Below are positions 8,694 through 18,006 of a DNA stretch of 64,000 bases, in pieces (within the stretch, counting starts at the first letter, position 1; the number at the start of each line of letters is the position of its first letter). Below the pieces are notes generated by a model. That model saw nothing but the letters and a program-made list of their open reading frames with translations, made no database searches and was not told the origin of the DNA. The DNA comes from Anaerolineaceae bacterium (GTDB taxonomy: Bacteria > Chloroflexota > Anaerolineae > Aggregatilineales > Phototrophicaceae), in the NCBI GenBank assembly GCA_002702065.1, contig NZXX01000001.1:558001-622000 (forward strand), read 5' to 3'. The translations under genes and the position numbers were made by a program.

Positions 8694-10157
8694 TTATCCC
8701 GGTTCTGCCGCCATGCGTGATTCGTAAAAAGCACGATCTTCCCCCAGTATGGCGTACACATCCTCAACCGGGCATGGTTTCCAGCAGGCGCCGCTCAGGC
8801 GTTTGGCGCTGGCATTGTGCGCGTGTATCAGGCCGACATAAAACTGATGGTCCGGCAAAGCAAGCATCGGGGCCTGAGTCGCCCAGATAAAACGGGTATC
8901 TTCACCCGTGCTGATAGGCGGGAACGGGTTGCGCTGCCACAAGGCCTTGCGATACATGAGGGTATTGCCCGTCACCCAGAAGCGCTCATGCTCGACCGGG
9001 TAATCATACAGCCAGGCTTGTGCGCGGATGGGGTCATAATAAAGCTGACGATTGGCGCCGCACAGGTCTGCCTGATGCAGTTCCAGCATCGCAAGCTGAT
9101 AGCTGAGGCGGTGCGGTGCCGACCAGTCGTCATCATCCCAATGGGCGATGACGGAGCCGCGTGCCAGCTCGCAGGCGATATTTCGTTTTCGCCCCAGAAC
9201 GACCTTTTCGTTCAGCCGCACATAACGTATTCGCGCATCATCGGGCATCAGGTCCGCCACCGGGTCTGCGCCATCATCCAGCACCAGCAGTTCGCGGTTG
9301 GGGTAATCCTGCCGCTGGAAGCAGCTAATCGCCATCGGCACAAAGGCGCGACGGTTATAGGTCGGCATGATGCAGGTTACCAGCGGGTGCCGGGTTTCAT
9401 CAACTGGTGGTGGTTCATGTGACTGGCGTACCGGGATGGTTGCTGCGGTTTCATGGTAGCGGGAATAGGGTGCCAGATCGTCGGCGGGAATCAGCGAATC
9501 AATGTTTACCTGCTGCCATGACCCCGAATCAATGTGGGTGCCAGTCCGGAAGTGCCATGAATTGCGCCCGTGCCGCACATAGACAAATGTCCCGTCATTC
9601 GGGAGGCGACCCAAAACGGCCCCTTTTTGCCGCACCGCCCGCTGAAACAGGGCATCCTCCGCCAGATTCACCGACGGATAGCGTGCCAGCCGCTCCCACA
9701 CCCAGCGCCAGAACACAAGCGTACCGCCATGCACGTCGCCTTCGAACATGCGGCGGTGCAGTTCCGGCGTGCACAACCACCCCTGCCAGTTATCCAGGTC
9801 AAAAAAGCGGGTGACGATGCCGGTGATGTCGGCCTCGCCGCGCAGCAGCGGGGCAACTTGATGGGTGATGCGGTTTGGCGCGTACCAGTCGTCGTCATCC
9901 CACTCGGCAATGATCAACCCTTTTGCCAGTTCGCAGGTCAGGTTACGTTTATCCCCCATGTTGAGCCCCGGCGGCACCGCTTTATAGCGCACGCGCGGGT
10001 CATCCGGCATCAGGTCCGCCACCGGGTCGCTGCCATCATCCAGCACGATCAGTTCGAGATTGGGATAATCCTGCCGCAGAAAATAGGTCAGCGATCGCTC
10101 CACAAAAAAGCGCCGGTTGTGGGTCGGCATGATGCAGCTGACAAGAGGAACAGGCAT
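8694..10157 (-). CDS. Tandem GT2-family glycosyltransferase (two catalytic domains)
   Basis: 487-aa protein with two copies of a GT-A family 2 glycosyltransferase domain. Copy one covers about residues 4-230 and copy two about 258-470. Both begin with a CIMPT[HY]NRR strand-loop, continue through QDYPN.EL.VLDDG.DPVADLMPDD and contain the acidic metal/nucleotide-sugar motif WDDDDW, so the duplication is internal and both active sites look intact. No membrane segment is seen. It starts 30 bases after the first DUF4157 effector gene in the same orientation, hence it is probably the last gene of the eCIS transcription unit. A role in glycosylating particle parts or an effector is only inference; surface-polysaccharide synthesis is an alternative. 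Confidence 0.85.
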   Translation of the reverse strand: MPVPLVSCIMPTHNRRFFVERSLTYFLRQDYPNLELIVLDDGSDPVADLMPDDPRVRYKAVPPGLNMGDKRNLTCELAKGLIIAEWDDDDWYAPNRITHQVAPLLRGEADITGIVTRFFDLDNWQGWLCTPELHRRMFEGDVHGGTLVFWRWVWERLARYPSVNLAEDALFQRAVRQKGAVLGRLPNDGTFVYVRHGRNSWHFRTGTHIDSGSWQQVNIDSLIPADDLAPYSRYHETAATIPVRQSHEPPPVDETRHPLVTCIMPTYNRRAFVPMAISCFQRQDYPNRELLVLDDGADPVADLMPDDARIRYVRLNEKVVLGRKRNIACELARGSVIAHWDDDDWSAPHRLSYQLAMLELHQADLCGANRQLYYDPIRAQAWLYDYPVEHERFWVTGNTLMYRKALWQRNPFPPISTGEDTRFIWATQAPMLALPDHQFYVGLIHAHNASAKRLSGACWKPCPVEDVYAILGEDRAFYESRMAAEPG

Positions 10158-10187
10158 ACGTCACCACCTCAACTGAGCAATCTGGAA

Positions 10188-11786
10188 CTACCACAAACGA
10201 ATACCCGCCGTCACCATTAATCGATTCAGGGCCGGGTCCTGATTAACCAGATCTTTCACGACGTTATATTCAATGCCAATAGTAGCAATCTCGTCAATGT
10301 TATAGTTCAGTCCGGCTCTACCTGTGAAGCCAGCTCCGAATGCCTGCCCGCCGGCGGAGAATGGAGAGGGGGTCAGTTCACCAGCAATACCACCGCCCGC
10401 CAAATAGAGGCTTGGCAGATAAATCCTTTGGCTGCTCAATTCAAGACCAACGCCTGTCGAAACGCTCGCCATGCGTGTGCTGAGTTCACCCGTAGTCAGC
10501 CATTGCAGACGCAGTTTATTGCCTAATACCGAATAAAATGTGTGGCGATGGTACAGGTTCAAACCAACTGACCCGGCATCACTACCACTCGACGCACCGG
10601 TGACGCTCAGCCCCAGCACAAAGGCATTGCCAGTCATCCATGTTTCCAGCGCATTTGGGCTTTCCCAGACCAGGCCAAACCCACCCGCAGGCGCTTTTCC
10701 GGCAGCTTCCAGAACACGCCGCACAAACTCTGTACATTGCAAACCAAATAGATTGTATTTTGGTTTAGTCGTACAGATACTCTTTGCTTTAGCGATAGCC
10801 GACGAAAATTCTGCTGATGTAAGCTCAAAGGTCTGGGTGGATGTTGGCTTGTGGGATTTGTCCGGGTGGTGAACACAGCCTTCTACATCGGCCCGGATAT
10901 TGTTTGCGTCATACCCTTCCTGAGGCCAGAACCCATAAGTCCAGAACTTGCCGGAACTATCGACCAGCTTCAACCATGAGTGACCGACATCATGGGTTAA
11001 GGGGATACCCAGAAACGGGCCTTCTTTATCTGCATAGACAACGAGCAGATATTTTCCTGTTGGGCCATCAACCCCATCCGGGACATCACAATCACTGGCA
11101 CAATCGGCTGCGGTTAACTGTCGCTGGACCGACAGAGGCGCAGACGAAGCCCTTTGCTGCACGACATGCGTCAGTTCATGCGCCAGCAGCTTGCGCCCGG
11201 CTTCGGTCCCCGGGGCATATTCGCCCGCACCAAAGACCACATTGTTGCCCACCGTGTACGCCCGCGCGTTCACCGCCTGTGCAGACTGCGCTGCCTGTGA
11301 GTCGGTATGAACACGCACGCCGCCAAAATCACGCCCGAAGCGCGGCTCCATGAACGCCCGCGTCCCGGCATCCAGTGGTTGACCCGACCGGCTGAGTGTG
11401 TCGTGAACCGCCGGTGGTGCGGTCATTCCGCCTCCACTGGAAATCCTTCGCTTGGTTTGCAGCGATTTTTCTTCTTCGAGCATTGGGCCGCGCAGTCCAA
11501 GGCGTCGTGCTTTGCAGGCTGCACATTCACCATCTGGCCCGGCCACGCCACCACAGGCACACCGGCGCTGGACCTGCTGCGCAGGCACACTCATGACCTG
11601 ATCAGCCACCCGGTCCGCTTCCTGCTCGTATACATCACCCGGTTGATTGACCGTGAGTTTGGCCTGGAGCGCAGCCCCAGCCGACCACGCCGGATTCTGG
11701 CGAATATAATCGTTGCGATGGGGGACGAACGTTGAAGACGTGGCGCTTTTTCGATCTGCCTCACGCTTCTTTGTCAGGACATACAT
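10188..11786 (-). CDS. eCIS effector candidate: DUF4157 + NlpC/P60-like domain + beta-rich C-terminus
   Basis: 532 aa when started at ATG 11786, which has GGAGG upstream and avoids overlap with the preceding gene; a longer frame reaches 11879. N-terminus: a QPGDVYEQEADRVADQVM motif and a small CxC...CxxC cluster at residues 76-91. DUF4157 follows, ending in HELTH at 203-207, a zincin-like motif frequent in eCIS cargo. A second module has a His (DVGHSW, residue 269) before a Cys (LQCTEFV, residue 351), the order of circularly permuted NlpC/P60/LRAT-like cysteine enzymes. The last 130 residues alternate hydrophobic/polar and end in Trp, like a beta-barrel or beta-sandwich. No signal peptide, as expected for cargo loaded in the cytoplasm. 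Function is inferred. Confidence 0.75.
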   Translation of the reverse strand: MYVLTKKREADRKSATSSTFVPHRNDYIRQNPAWSAGAALQAKLTVNQPGDVYEQEADRVADQVMSVPAQQVQRRCACGGVAGPDGECAACKARRLGLRGPMLEEEKSLQTKRRISSGGGMTAPPAVHDTLSRSGQPLDAGTRAFMEPRFGRDFGGVRVHTDSQAAQSAQAVNARAYTVGNNVVFGAGEYAPGTEAGRKLLAHELTHVVQQRASSAPLSVQRQLTAADCASDCDVPDGVDGPTGKYLLVVYADKEGPFLGIPLTHDVGHSWLKLVDSSGKFWTYGFWPQEGYDANNIRADVEGCVHHPDKSHKPTSTQTFELTSAEFSSAIAKAKSICTTKPKYNLFGLQCTEFVRRVLEAAGKAPAGGFGLVWESPNALETWMTGNAFVLGLSVTGASSGSDAGSVGLNLYHRHTFYSVLGNKLRLQWLTTGELSTRMASVSTGVGLELSSQRIYLPSLYLAGGGIAGELTPSPFSAGGQAFGAGFTGRAGLNYNIDEIATIGIEYNVVKDLVNQDPALNRLMVTAGIRLW

Positions 11787-11805
11787 GGCTCCGCCTCCTG
11801 CCTCA

Positions 11806-12765
11806 TTATTCTTCGGATATGCCGGGATGAATTTCGTCAGCCTGTTCATCGCTGATACATCCCAGCTTGAGCAATGCACCGATCAATCCTTTAGGCACGC
11901 CCACCGCCGCTTTGTTGGCTGCCCAGATGAGAATCTTGCCCAGCAGGGTGCCGGCTGCGCCACCCAGCCTCGCCCCCAGGCGTGCATTCAGCCAGGGTTC
12001 GAGCCACTTCGCCGCGACAATACCACCGAAACAGCCCAATACTGCCGAGAGGATGATCGAGCAGTAATCGACGGTCATCTCCCAGAAGCGCCAGGTCCAC
12101 TCGCGCCACATGTGCATGATGCCCTGAATACCCAGATCGAGGACCGCGCTGATCGCCGCGCCAACCGCGCATTTCATCGCCAGTGCCATACCGCCCGCCC
12201 CCGCTGCGGCAGCTGGTGCAGCACGCTGCAATGCACCGGGCTTGCCACCCTGCTGAATCGTGTGGGTCAGTTCATGGGCGATGAGCTGGCGCCCTGGCTG
12301 GCTGTGCGGGTTATACTGACCGGCTCCAAACACAATATGGTTGCCCACCGTGTAGGCAGCGGCGTTCACGTGCATAGCCGATTCTGCTGCGCCGGAGTCC
12401 GTATGTATGCGGACATCGCCAAATGGCTGTCCAAAGCGGGATTCCATGAAGGCACGTGTACTGGCATCCATCGTTTGACCGGCACGGCCAATTGTCTGGT
12501 GAACGCTCGCCGGGGCTTCGACGCTTCCACCAGACTGGGCGGAGTCACGCTGGACCTGTGCCGGAGCAGAAGCTATGTTCATGACCTGATCCGCCGTGTG
12601 GTTGGCCTCTCGTTCGAAACGGTCGCCCGGTTGTGCCGGTTTGTGCGAGACGCCAGCCCAATCCGGCAGGCGCTGAAGCCCACCTGCATAATGGGTGGTG
12701 GTACGCTGGCGCACAGGTGAGGACTTGTGTCGGCTGGATTCCGGTTTGGTCAGAGGCGCATACAT
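11806..12765 (-). CDS. eCIS effector candidate: DUF4157 + hydrophobic helical C-terminus
   Basis: 319 aa. The N-terminal third shares the layout of the neighbouring effector: a disordered leader, QPGDRFEREANHTADQVM at about 46-62, then DUF4157 at about 93-172 with HELTH at 164-168. The payload is different. After a Pro/Ala/Gly linker come three hydrophobic stretches at about 190-217, 234-252 and 268-285, separated by an aromatic WREWTWRFWE patch and a positively charged stretch, then an acidic tail. This could insert into membranes as a pore former; that is inference. A GGAGA ribosome site precedes ATG 12765. It lies between the ATPase gene and the other effector. Confidence 0.72.
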   Translation of the reverse strand: MYAPLTKPESSRHKSSPVRQRTTTHYAGGLQRLPDWAGVSHKPAQPGDRFEREANHTADQVMNIASAPAQVQRDSAQSGGSVEAPASVHQTIGRAGQTMDASTRAFMESRFGQPFGDVRIHTDSGAAESAMHVNAAAYTVGNHIVFGAGQYNPHSQPGRQLIAHELTHTIQQGGKPGALQRAAPAAAAGAGGMALAMKCAVGAAISAVLDLGIQGIMHMWREWTWRFWEMTVDYCSIILSAVLGCFGGIVAAKWLEPWLNARLGARLGGAAGTLLGKILIWAANKAAVGVPKGLIGALLKLGCISDEQADEIHPGISEE

Positions 12766-12852
12766 GCTTCTAGTCTCCGGTTACTGGACAGAAATTGAGC
12801 GGCAGCGGGGTGGGGTATAGCTTCCATTATATGTGCAATTCGGCATCGCATA

Positions 12853-14898
12853 TCATCCGTGCGGCATCCGCCCGTCTGGTTCGCCGCCCACGTTGCGCAG
12901 GCGGTGAAGCTGGCTCTGGCTCTGGCGGGCGTCATGATATGGGTAAGCCGCCCCGGCTTTGCGATACTCCCGTTGTAATGCAAGTTTCAGGTGGTCATCA
13001 GCGACCATCTGCCCTCCATCGAGCGCCAGCAGCGTGGCATACAGGGCCGCATTCCGAATTTGTCCGCCGCTGAGGTTGCAGCGATTGACCACATCATCCA
13101 TAAATGCGGTCGAAATGGCGTGATCGCCCGGCAGGTGCAGCGCCCACAGCAGACGCCGTTCCGCAGTTTCCGGCAGTGAAAAATCAATGACGACATCCAG
13201 CCGCCGCATAAAGGCCTGGTCGATACGCTGTGCCGCATTGGTCGTGATGATGACGATGCCCTCATAATTTTCCAGGCGCTGCAACAGATAATTGGTTTCG
13301 AGATTGGCGTAGCGGTCGTTGGAACTGCGGACATCCGTGCGCTGCGACATCAGTGAGTCGCCTTCATCCAGCAGCAGCACCACATCCAGTTCTTCTGCGC
13401 GCGAGAACACTTCGTTGAGGTTGCGTTCCGTCTCGCCGATATATTTGTTGACCACCGAGGCCAGGTCGACACGGTACAGATCCATTTGCAGCTCAGATGC
13501 CAGCACCCGCGCTGCCAGCGTTTTGCCGGTGCCGCTGGGGCCGCTGAACAGTGCGCGCACGCCCCGGTTCAGGTTGCTGGTGAACGCCCGCCCGGCCTGT
13601 TCGCGCAGGGATTCGCGCTGCAAACACCGGGCTTCCAGGACGCGCAGTTCCTGCCGGATGATGGCGCTGACCACCAGATCCGCCCAGCCGCCTGCACCTT
13701 CCAGCGGGGTCGCCAGTGTCTCCAGGGACTGCCGATTGATCGCCCGTAAGGCCATCTGCACATCATGCACAGATAACGCATCACGATTGTCCAGCGCCGC
13801 ATACGACTGACCCAACTGTGCCGCCCGGTGGATCAAACCGCCGGTCAGTAAAAAACGCTGGCTGATCTGGTTGATCTCGGCAGAGTCGATTGCCGCTTCG
13901 GTTTGCTGCCAAAACTGCTGCCGGGCGGCCCGGTCGGGTGGGGGCAGGGTCAGAGTCAGCGCGTGAGTCATGCGCGAGCCGCGCAATCCGCCGACACGCC
14001 CCGGCGCAATTGCTACCGGACCGCTGTAACCAGCCAGCGTGGGCATGGCCAGTGCATCCCCCGGCGCAGGGTTGCAGCGCAGCACAGGCATGGCCCCGAT
14101 TAATGTTGCCAGTGGACCGATCAGGCGACGCGACTCGTCGGGCAGATCGTCCAGTTCGCAGACCAGCACGTCACGGCGCATCGCTTTGGCTACGGCCCCG
14201 GCGATCGTGCGCCGTCCGCTGCCCGTCATCCCGCGCAGCACCAGCGTTTGAACCTGGCCCATTTCGATCAAATCTGGCAGATGCAGCACCTGCTGACGCA
14301 AGTTTGCTGGCAGGACCAGCGTGTCCAGGTCCGGGAAGGTTTCGGCACGCTGCCACGACAGGCCAGCAGCCGGCTGGGACACTGGATGTCCTCGTGCCGC
14401 ATCCCAGACCGCCGCGGGCACCCGCGCCACCCACTCGGCACGAGCTTCCTGCATGTTATCCACCACCAGCAGGCTCGCGTCGATCATGTCGCGGCAGGCC
14501 GCCCAGACATCGACATCTGGCAGCAGCCAGTTCAGCAGGCCAATGCACGGTCGCCGGGAAAGCAGCGGCTCTTGCAGCGACGCGAACACCGCCCCAAACC
14601 GGAAATCTTCCTCGATCAGCCCTGCCGCTACCAGCACCCATACAGCGTCGTCCGACAGCGATTGGCGCAGCGCCCGCAGCGGCAGATGAGCCTGGGTCAG
14701 TTCGCAGTCCGCGATGCGGCGATCATATTGCTGTGCTTCGAGCACCGGCTGATACCCGGTCAGGAATGGGAAGCTGGCATAATAGCTGTCATTGAGGCGG
14801 CTCAGCAAATGGACGATCACGCTGTCCAGATGCAGCCGGAAGTGTGTCACGGCCTCGGCTTCGTCCGTTATCGCCGGATGATCGTTTACCTGTACCAT
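12853..14898 (-). CDS. eCIS AAA+ ATPase (Afp15-like)
   Basis: 681-aa tandem AAA+ protein; ATPases of this type are a hallmark of eCIS loci and are thought to act in particle assembly or disassembly. The first ATPase module (about 200-400) is degenerate: its P-loop reads GMTGSGRRT near 223-231 with Arg in place of the catalytic Lys. The second is intact: Walker A GPSGTGKT at 453-460, Walker B VVLLLDEGD at 506-514 (Gly where Ala is usual), sensor-1 TTN near 552, and an MRRLD arginine-finger region near 564-568. The first 200 residues are a helical domain of unknown fold. The start lies seven bases after the stop of the upstream gene. Confidence 0.88.
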   Translation of the reverse strand: MVQVNDHPAITDEAEAVTHFRLHLDSVIVHLLSRLNDSYYASFPFLTGYQPVLEAQQYDRRIADCELTQAHLPLRALRQSLSDDAVWVLVAAGLIEEDFRFGAVFASLQEPLLSRRPCIGLLNWLLPDVDVWAACRDMIDASLLVVDNMQEARAEWVARVPAAVWDAARGHPVSQPAAGLSWQRAETFPDLDTLVLPANLRQQVLHLPDLIEMGQVQTLVLRGMTGSGRRTIAGAVAKAMRRDVLVCELDDLPDESRRLIGPLATLIGAMPVLRCNPAPGDALAMPTLAGYSGPVAIAPGRVGGLRGSRMTHALTLTLPPPDRAARQQFWQQTEAAIDSAEINQISQRFLLTGGLIHRAAQLGQSYAALDNRDALSVHDVQMALRAINRQSLETLATPLEGAGGWADLVVSAIIRQELRVLEARCLQRESLREQAGRAFTSNLNRGVRALFSGPSGTGKTLAARVLASELQMDLYRVDLASVVNKYIGETERNLNEVFSRAEELDVVLLLDEGDSLMSQRTDVRSSNDRYANLETNYLLQRLENYEGIVIITTNAAQRIDQAFMRRLDVVIDFSLPETAERRLLWALHLPGDHAISTAFMDDVVNRCNLSGGQIRNAALYATLLALDGGQMVADDHLKLALQREYRKAGAAYPYHDARQSQSQLHRLRNVGGEPDGRMPHG

Positions 14899-14904
14899 GC
14901 GCGC

Positions 14905-16437
14905 TCACCCTTCCTCGACGAAATGGAACAGCACGATATACCCCAGATCGGGCATCCAGCCGGGGTTGTTATCCAGCCCGGCACGGCGCACAGCCACATT
15001 GGCCTGATCGTGCGGCAGATACAGGTCGATGTGCGTCCGGCTGGTCATAACCTGACCGGTGCCATACAGCAGGGTTTCCGGCTCATCATCGAGCAGTACC
15101 CGCAGGGTTTCGCGTACATCATCCAGCACACCCGCCAGCCATGTCGCTGCTACCGGTCCGATTCTCTGTGCCACGTCATCGGCAATGCGTGCCGTGTGGT
15201 CGGTGTTTGTTTTTATCACCGCTGGTACCTGCTCATCATCGGGCCAAACCGCATGGATCAGTTCCCCCGGCTCGCGTCCATCCAGTTCAGCCAATACCAG
15301 CCACATGGGGTCTTCATCACCGGCGATTTGTAACAAACCACGTGCCAGTGTCTCGACCATCGACCATCCACTCAGCGGCGCAGTCTGCCACCAGCCCAGC
15401 CTTTCGATGAGGTTGATGAGATAGAACACGCCACCCAGCTGCGTCAATACACCGTCGGGCCGGGACGACTTGTGCTGCTCAATCAGGGGCCTGTCAGCCA
15501 ACGCTTCTGGCTCGACCTGTGCGAATGGCGGCGGTATATCGCGAGCCGCCGGGGTATGGGGCTGTTCGGCTGATTCGGCTGCGGGACGATGCGCCGCGTG
15601 GTTGTCTGCTCCATCGCTTAAGGCATCGTACAGCCAATGCGCCGCTTGTTCGGCAAAGGCAGCGGATCGAGCGACGGTTGGCTGCTGATACATGGTCAGT
15701 ACCAACCCAATCAAATATTCGGCCTGGGGTGTGAACGTGGTCATGGGCAGCCGCTGGAAGACAGCGGGCAGCAGGGCGCGCCATGGGGCCGTTGGCGGCA
15801 AGTCATCCTGAGGGAGTCGTGATACAGACGCATCAATCTCGAACACAGTGGCTGACAGCTGAAAGCGCGTATGCAGTGCCCGCACCACCTGTGCCACATC
15901 GTCCGGGCGCAGCAGCTGCACCAACTGGATCAATTCAACAGGCCGGAGAGCCGCAAAGACTGCGGGCAGCGCCGCCGCATTTTCAGCCCACATCACCGCG
16001 ACAGAGTCGGATGCAGACTGCACGTGAACGGGCAAAACCTTGCGCCAGTACCAGCGCTGCAAGAACGTGCCCGGCTGCGACAGGACGTCACGAGTCAGTG
16101 TCAGCAGCATCTGCGCCGCATCGTCAAAGACGATCCCCATTGCGCCCGGCGATACATAGCCATCAACGGGACGTTCTGCCCGGCGATACAATTCGGTCAG
16201 TCGCTGCTGCACCAGACGCGACCAATCCAGCGGCAGACCGGATAGGTCGGTCAGCGGTGGCAAACCATCCAGCCGCCGGATAATCAGCACAGCGCCGGGT
16301 GGCATCCCCGCTGGCGACAGCTCGATTGAGCCAATCAGCCGTTCCATGCGCAGCCTCGTCGCCGGGGTACGGGCATCTTGCTCCGTCCCGGACCAGCGCA
16401 CGGTTAGCTGTTCGACTGTATCCTCACGTCGTTCCAT
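14905..16437 (-). CDS. eCIS-associated protein of unknown function (possible tape-measure-type protein)
   Basis: 510 aa, not securely recognised. The N-terminal 150 residues contain phrases such as IELSPAGMPPGAVLIIRRL and a WYWRKVLP segment; the rest is mostly helical with short loops and no membrane segment or catalytic motif. Its place just before the AAA+ ATPase equals that of Afp14/CIS tape-measure proteins in characterised systems, and similar PPGA/LRRL features occur in eCIS proteins at this position, so this is the best guess. The start codon follows the stop of the upstream gene directly, implying translational coupling. Homology needs a profile search. Confidence 0.6.
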   Translation of the reverse strand: MERREDTVEQLTVRWSGTEQDARTPATRLRMERLIGSIELSPAGMPPGAVLIIRRLDGLPPLTDLSGLPLDWSRLVQQRLTELYRRAERPVDGYVSPGAMGIVFDDAAQMLLTLTRDVLSQPGTFLQRWYWRKVLPVHVQSASDSVAVMWAENAAALPAVFAALRPVELIQLVQLLRPDDVAQVVRALHTRFQLSATVFEIDASVSRLPQDDLPPTAPWRALLPAVFQRLPMTTFTPQAEYLIGLVLTMYQQPTVARSAAFAEQAAHWLYDALSDGADNHAAHRPAAESAEQPHTPAARDIPPPFAQVEPEALADRPLIEQHKSSRPDGVLTQLGGVFYLINLIERLGWWQTAPLSGWSMVETLARGLLQIAGDEDPMWLVLAELDGREPGELIHAVWPDDEQVPAVIKTNTDHTARIADDVAQRIGPVAATWLAGVLDDVRETLRVLLDDEPETLLYGTGQVMTSRTHIDLYLPHDQANVAVRRAGLDNNPGWMPDLGYIVLFHFVEEG

Positions 16438-18003
16438 CTAGCCATCCGCGTTGAAAAAGTCTATGGGCTGCTCGCGCCGGACAAACGCGGCGTAAATCAG
16501 CGGTGTGTTCGGTTGTTTGATCGCTGCGGTCAGTGCATCGCTGTCGACACCAATGCTGTCCTTCAACTGGGCAGGCATCCCGATTTGTTTCCACGCCTGG
16601 GTGATCAGCGGCCCCGGTATGGACGGAAAAAATAAACCGGCGAAGCCAATATTCACGGTCGCGAACCCGGTCGAATCAACCCGGTTCAGCACCAGGGCAT
16701 AGACCAACCCGCGAATCACCTCTTGCAGCAGATAAATGTCAATTTGCGGGCTGCGCATCAGGTCGATACGCTGGTCGTGCCAGCTGTGTTGCATCGCTTT
16801 TTCCAGGGTGATGACATCGACCTGTGCGACATGGATATCCGTGTTTTCGCCAAAGAACGTGCCGATGCTGTAGCCAGCCGTCGTTAAGCGTGAGAGGATA
16901 GGCTGGCTGATCTGCTGAGTCAGCTCGGTCGCGATCAACAGGATCAACTGGCTGTTTATCTGAAAACTGGTCAGCAAGGGCCACGCCTGGGTAATAAACT
17001 GCTGCATGATCTGAAAAATGAGTGTGTTGATCGAGTTGGTGGCTTGCGGTGCCAGCCGAACCGGCAGAAAACCCAGCGGCGGCAGGTAACGAAAATAATC
17101 GGCTGCGCTGACCGTCGCCAGGTTGGCGGTTGTGCGTGTGATGAGATCCAACTGATCCTGAAATTGTGAGAAGCGTGCCTGACCATTCACCCGGCGCGAG
17201 CTGCCAATCAGCGGTTCATGCGGGCTATCCGGGTATTCCGGTGCGACAGCCCGCCGCACCGCCCAGTTGTCGACGAAGGTAATGGTATTATCGGCCCAGT
17301 AGAACACGCCCAGCAGCAAATCGCACGGCGTCAGGTCGGTGCTCAGGCGTGCGTACAGCGTCTGCGGCGACAGGCCCATCATATAGCTGGTTGTGGGATG
17401 CGCATTGCTGCCAAAAGCCCAGTGTGCCAGCCGGTTGCGCCGTGTGTTGGCCGTCCCGGTATCAGTCCCGTTATTGCCAAATTTGGTCAGACGAATCGCC
17501 CGAAACTCCAGTCCTTCCGCAATCCATCGTGCCGCGCATTCTGCCGTATTCCCCCGGCTGGCCACGCTATTCACCGGCACACTGCCTTCCAGCCGTGACG
17601 CCGGCACCACCGTGAGCAGGTAGGCGCCGGTTTCGATGCTGGTGAACGTGCCCGAAGTCGCCACGACACAATTCTGGAATAAACCCGCATTACCAAGAAA
17701 TGTTTCGGCTTCGGGTTGTATGGTCACAGACAGCGTCACCGGCACGCCGGACAGATGAATAACATGGCCTTCCGGGTTGAGTCCGATACCGGGGCTGACA
17801 CTCAGCGAGGTGGCAGATGCTGTCTCGACCTGTAGCCCTTCCACGATTCCCGGTCCGACGGCCTGACCCAAGTTGGACAGCCGCTGGAAGGTCGCTTCCT
17901 GTTCTGCCCGCAGGTCTTCGGCATGAAGCGTACGCCCGTTGACATAGTTCGGCATGCGCAGCCCCTGTTCGAAGCTGCTGCCTATCGTGCGGATATTGCT
18001 CAT
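16438..18003 (-). CDS. eCIS baseplate/fibre-region protein of unknown function
   Basis: 521 aa. The N-terminus has NGRTLHAEDLRAEQ at about residues 22-35, then GPGIVEGLQV and SVSPGIGLNPEGHVI between about 50 and 85, a beta-rich arrangement seen at the start of many proteins in phage-tail-like loci. The adjacent 838-aa protein has the same layout. The middle has a WAF.SNAHPTTSYMMGLSPQ region, the C-terminal half is helical. No signal peptide or membrane segment. It starts three bases after the upstream stop (18007). Likely a structural accessory of baseplate or outer particle surface; substrate binding is conceivable but unproven. Confidence 0.6.
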   Translation of the reverse strand: MSNIRTIGSSFEQGLRMPNYVNGRTLHAEDLRAEQEATFQRLSNLGQAVGPGIVEGLQVETASATSLSVSPGIGLNPEGHVIHLSGVPVTLSVTIQPEAETFLGNAGLFQNCVVATSGTFTSIETGAYLLTVVPASRLEGSVPVNSVASRGNTAECAARWIAEGLEFRAIRLTKFGNNGTDTGTANTRRNRLAHWAFGSNAHPTTSYMMGLSPQTLYARLSTDLTPCDLLLGVFYWADNTITFVDNWAVRRAVAPEYPDSPHEPLIGSSRRVNGQARFSQFQDQLDLITRTTANLATVSAADYFRYLPPLGFLPVRLAPQATNSINTLIFQIMQQFITQAWPLLTSFQINSQLILLIATELTQQISQPILSRLTTAGYSIGTFFGENTDIHVAQVDVITLEKAMQHSWHDQRIDLMRSPQIDIYLLQEVIRGLVYALVLNRVDSTGFATVNIGFAGLFFPSIPGPLITQAWKQIGMPAQLKDSIGVDSDALTAAIKQPNTPLIYAAFVRREQPIDFFNADG

Positions 18004-18006
18004 CGT

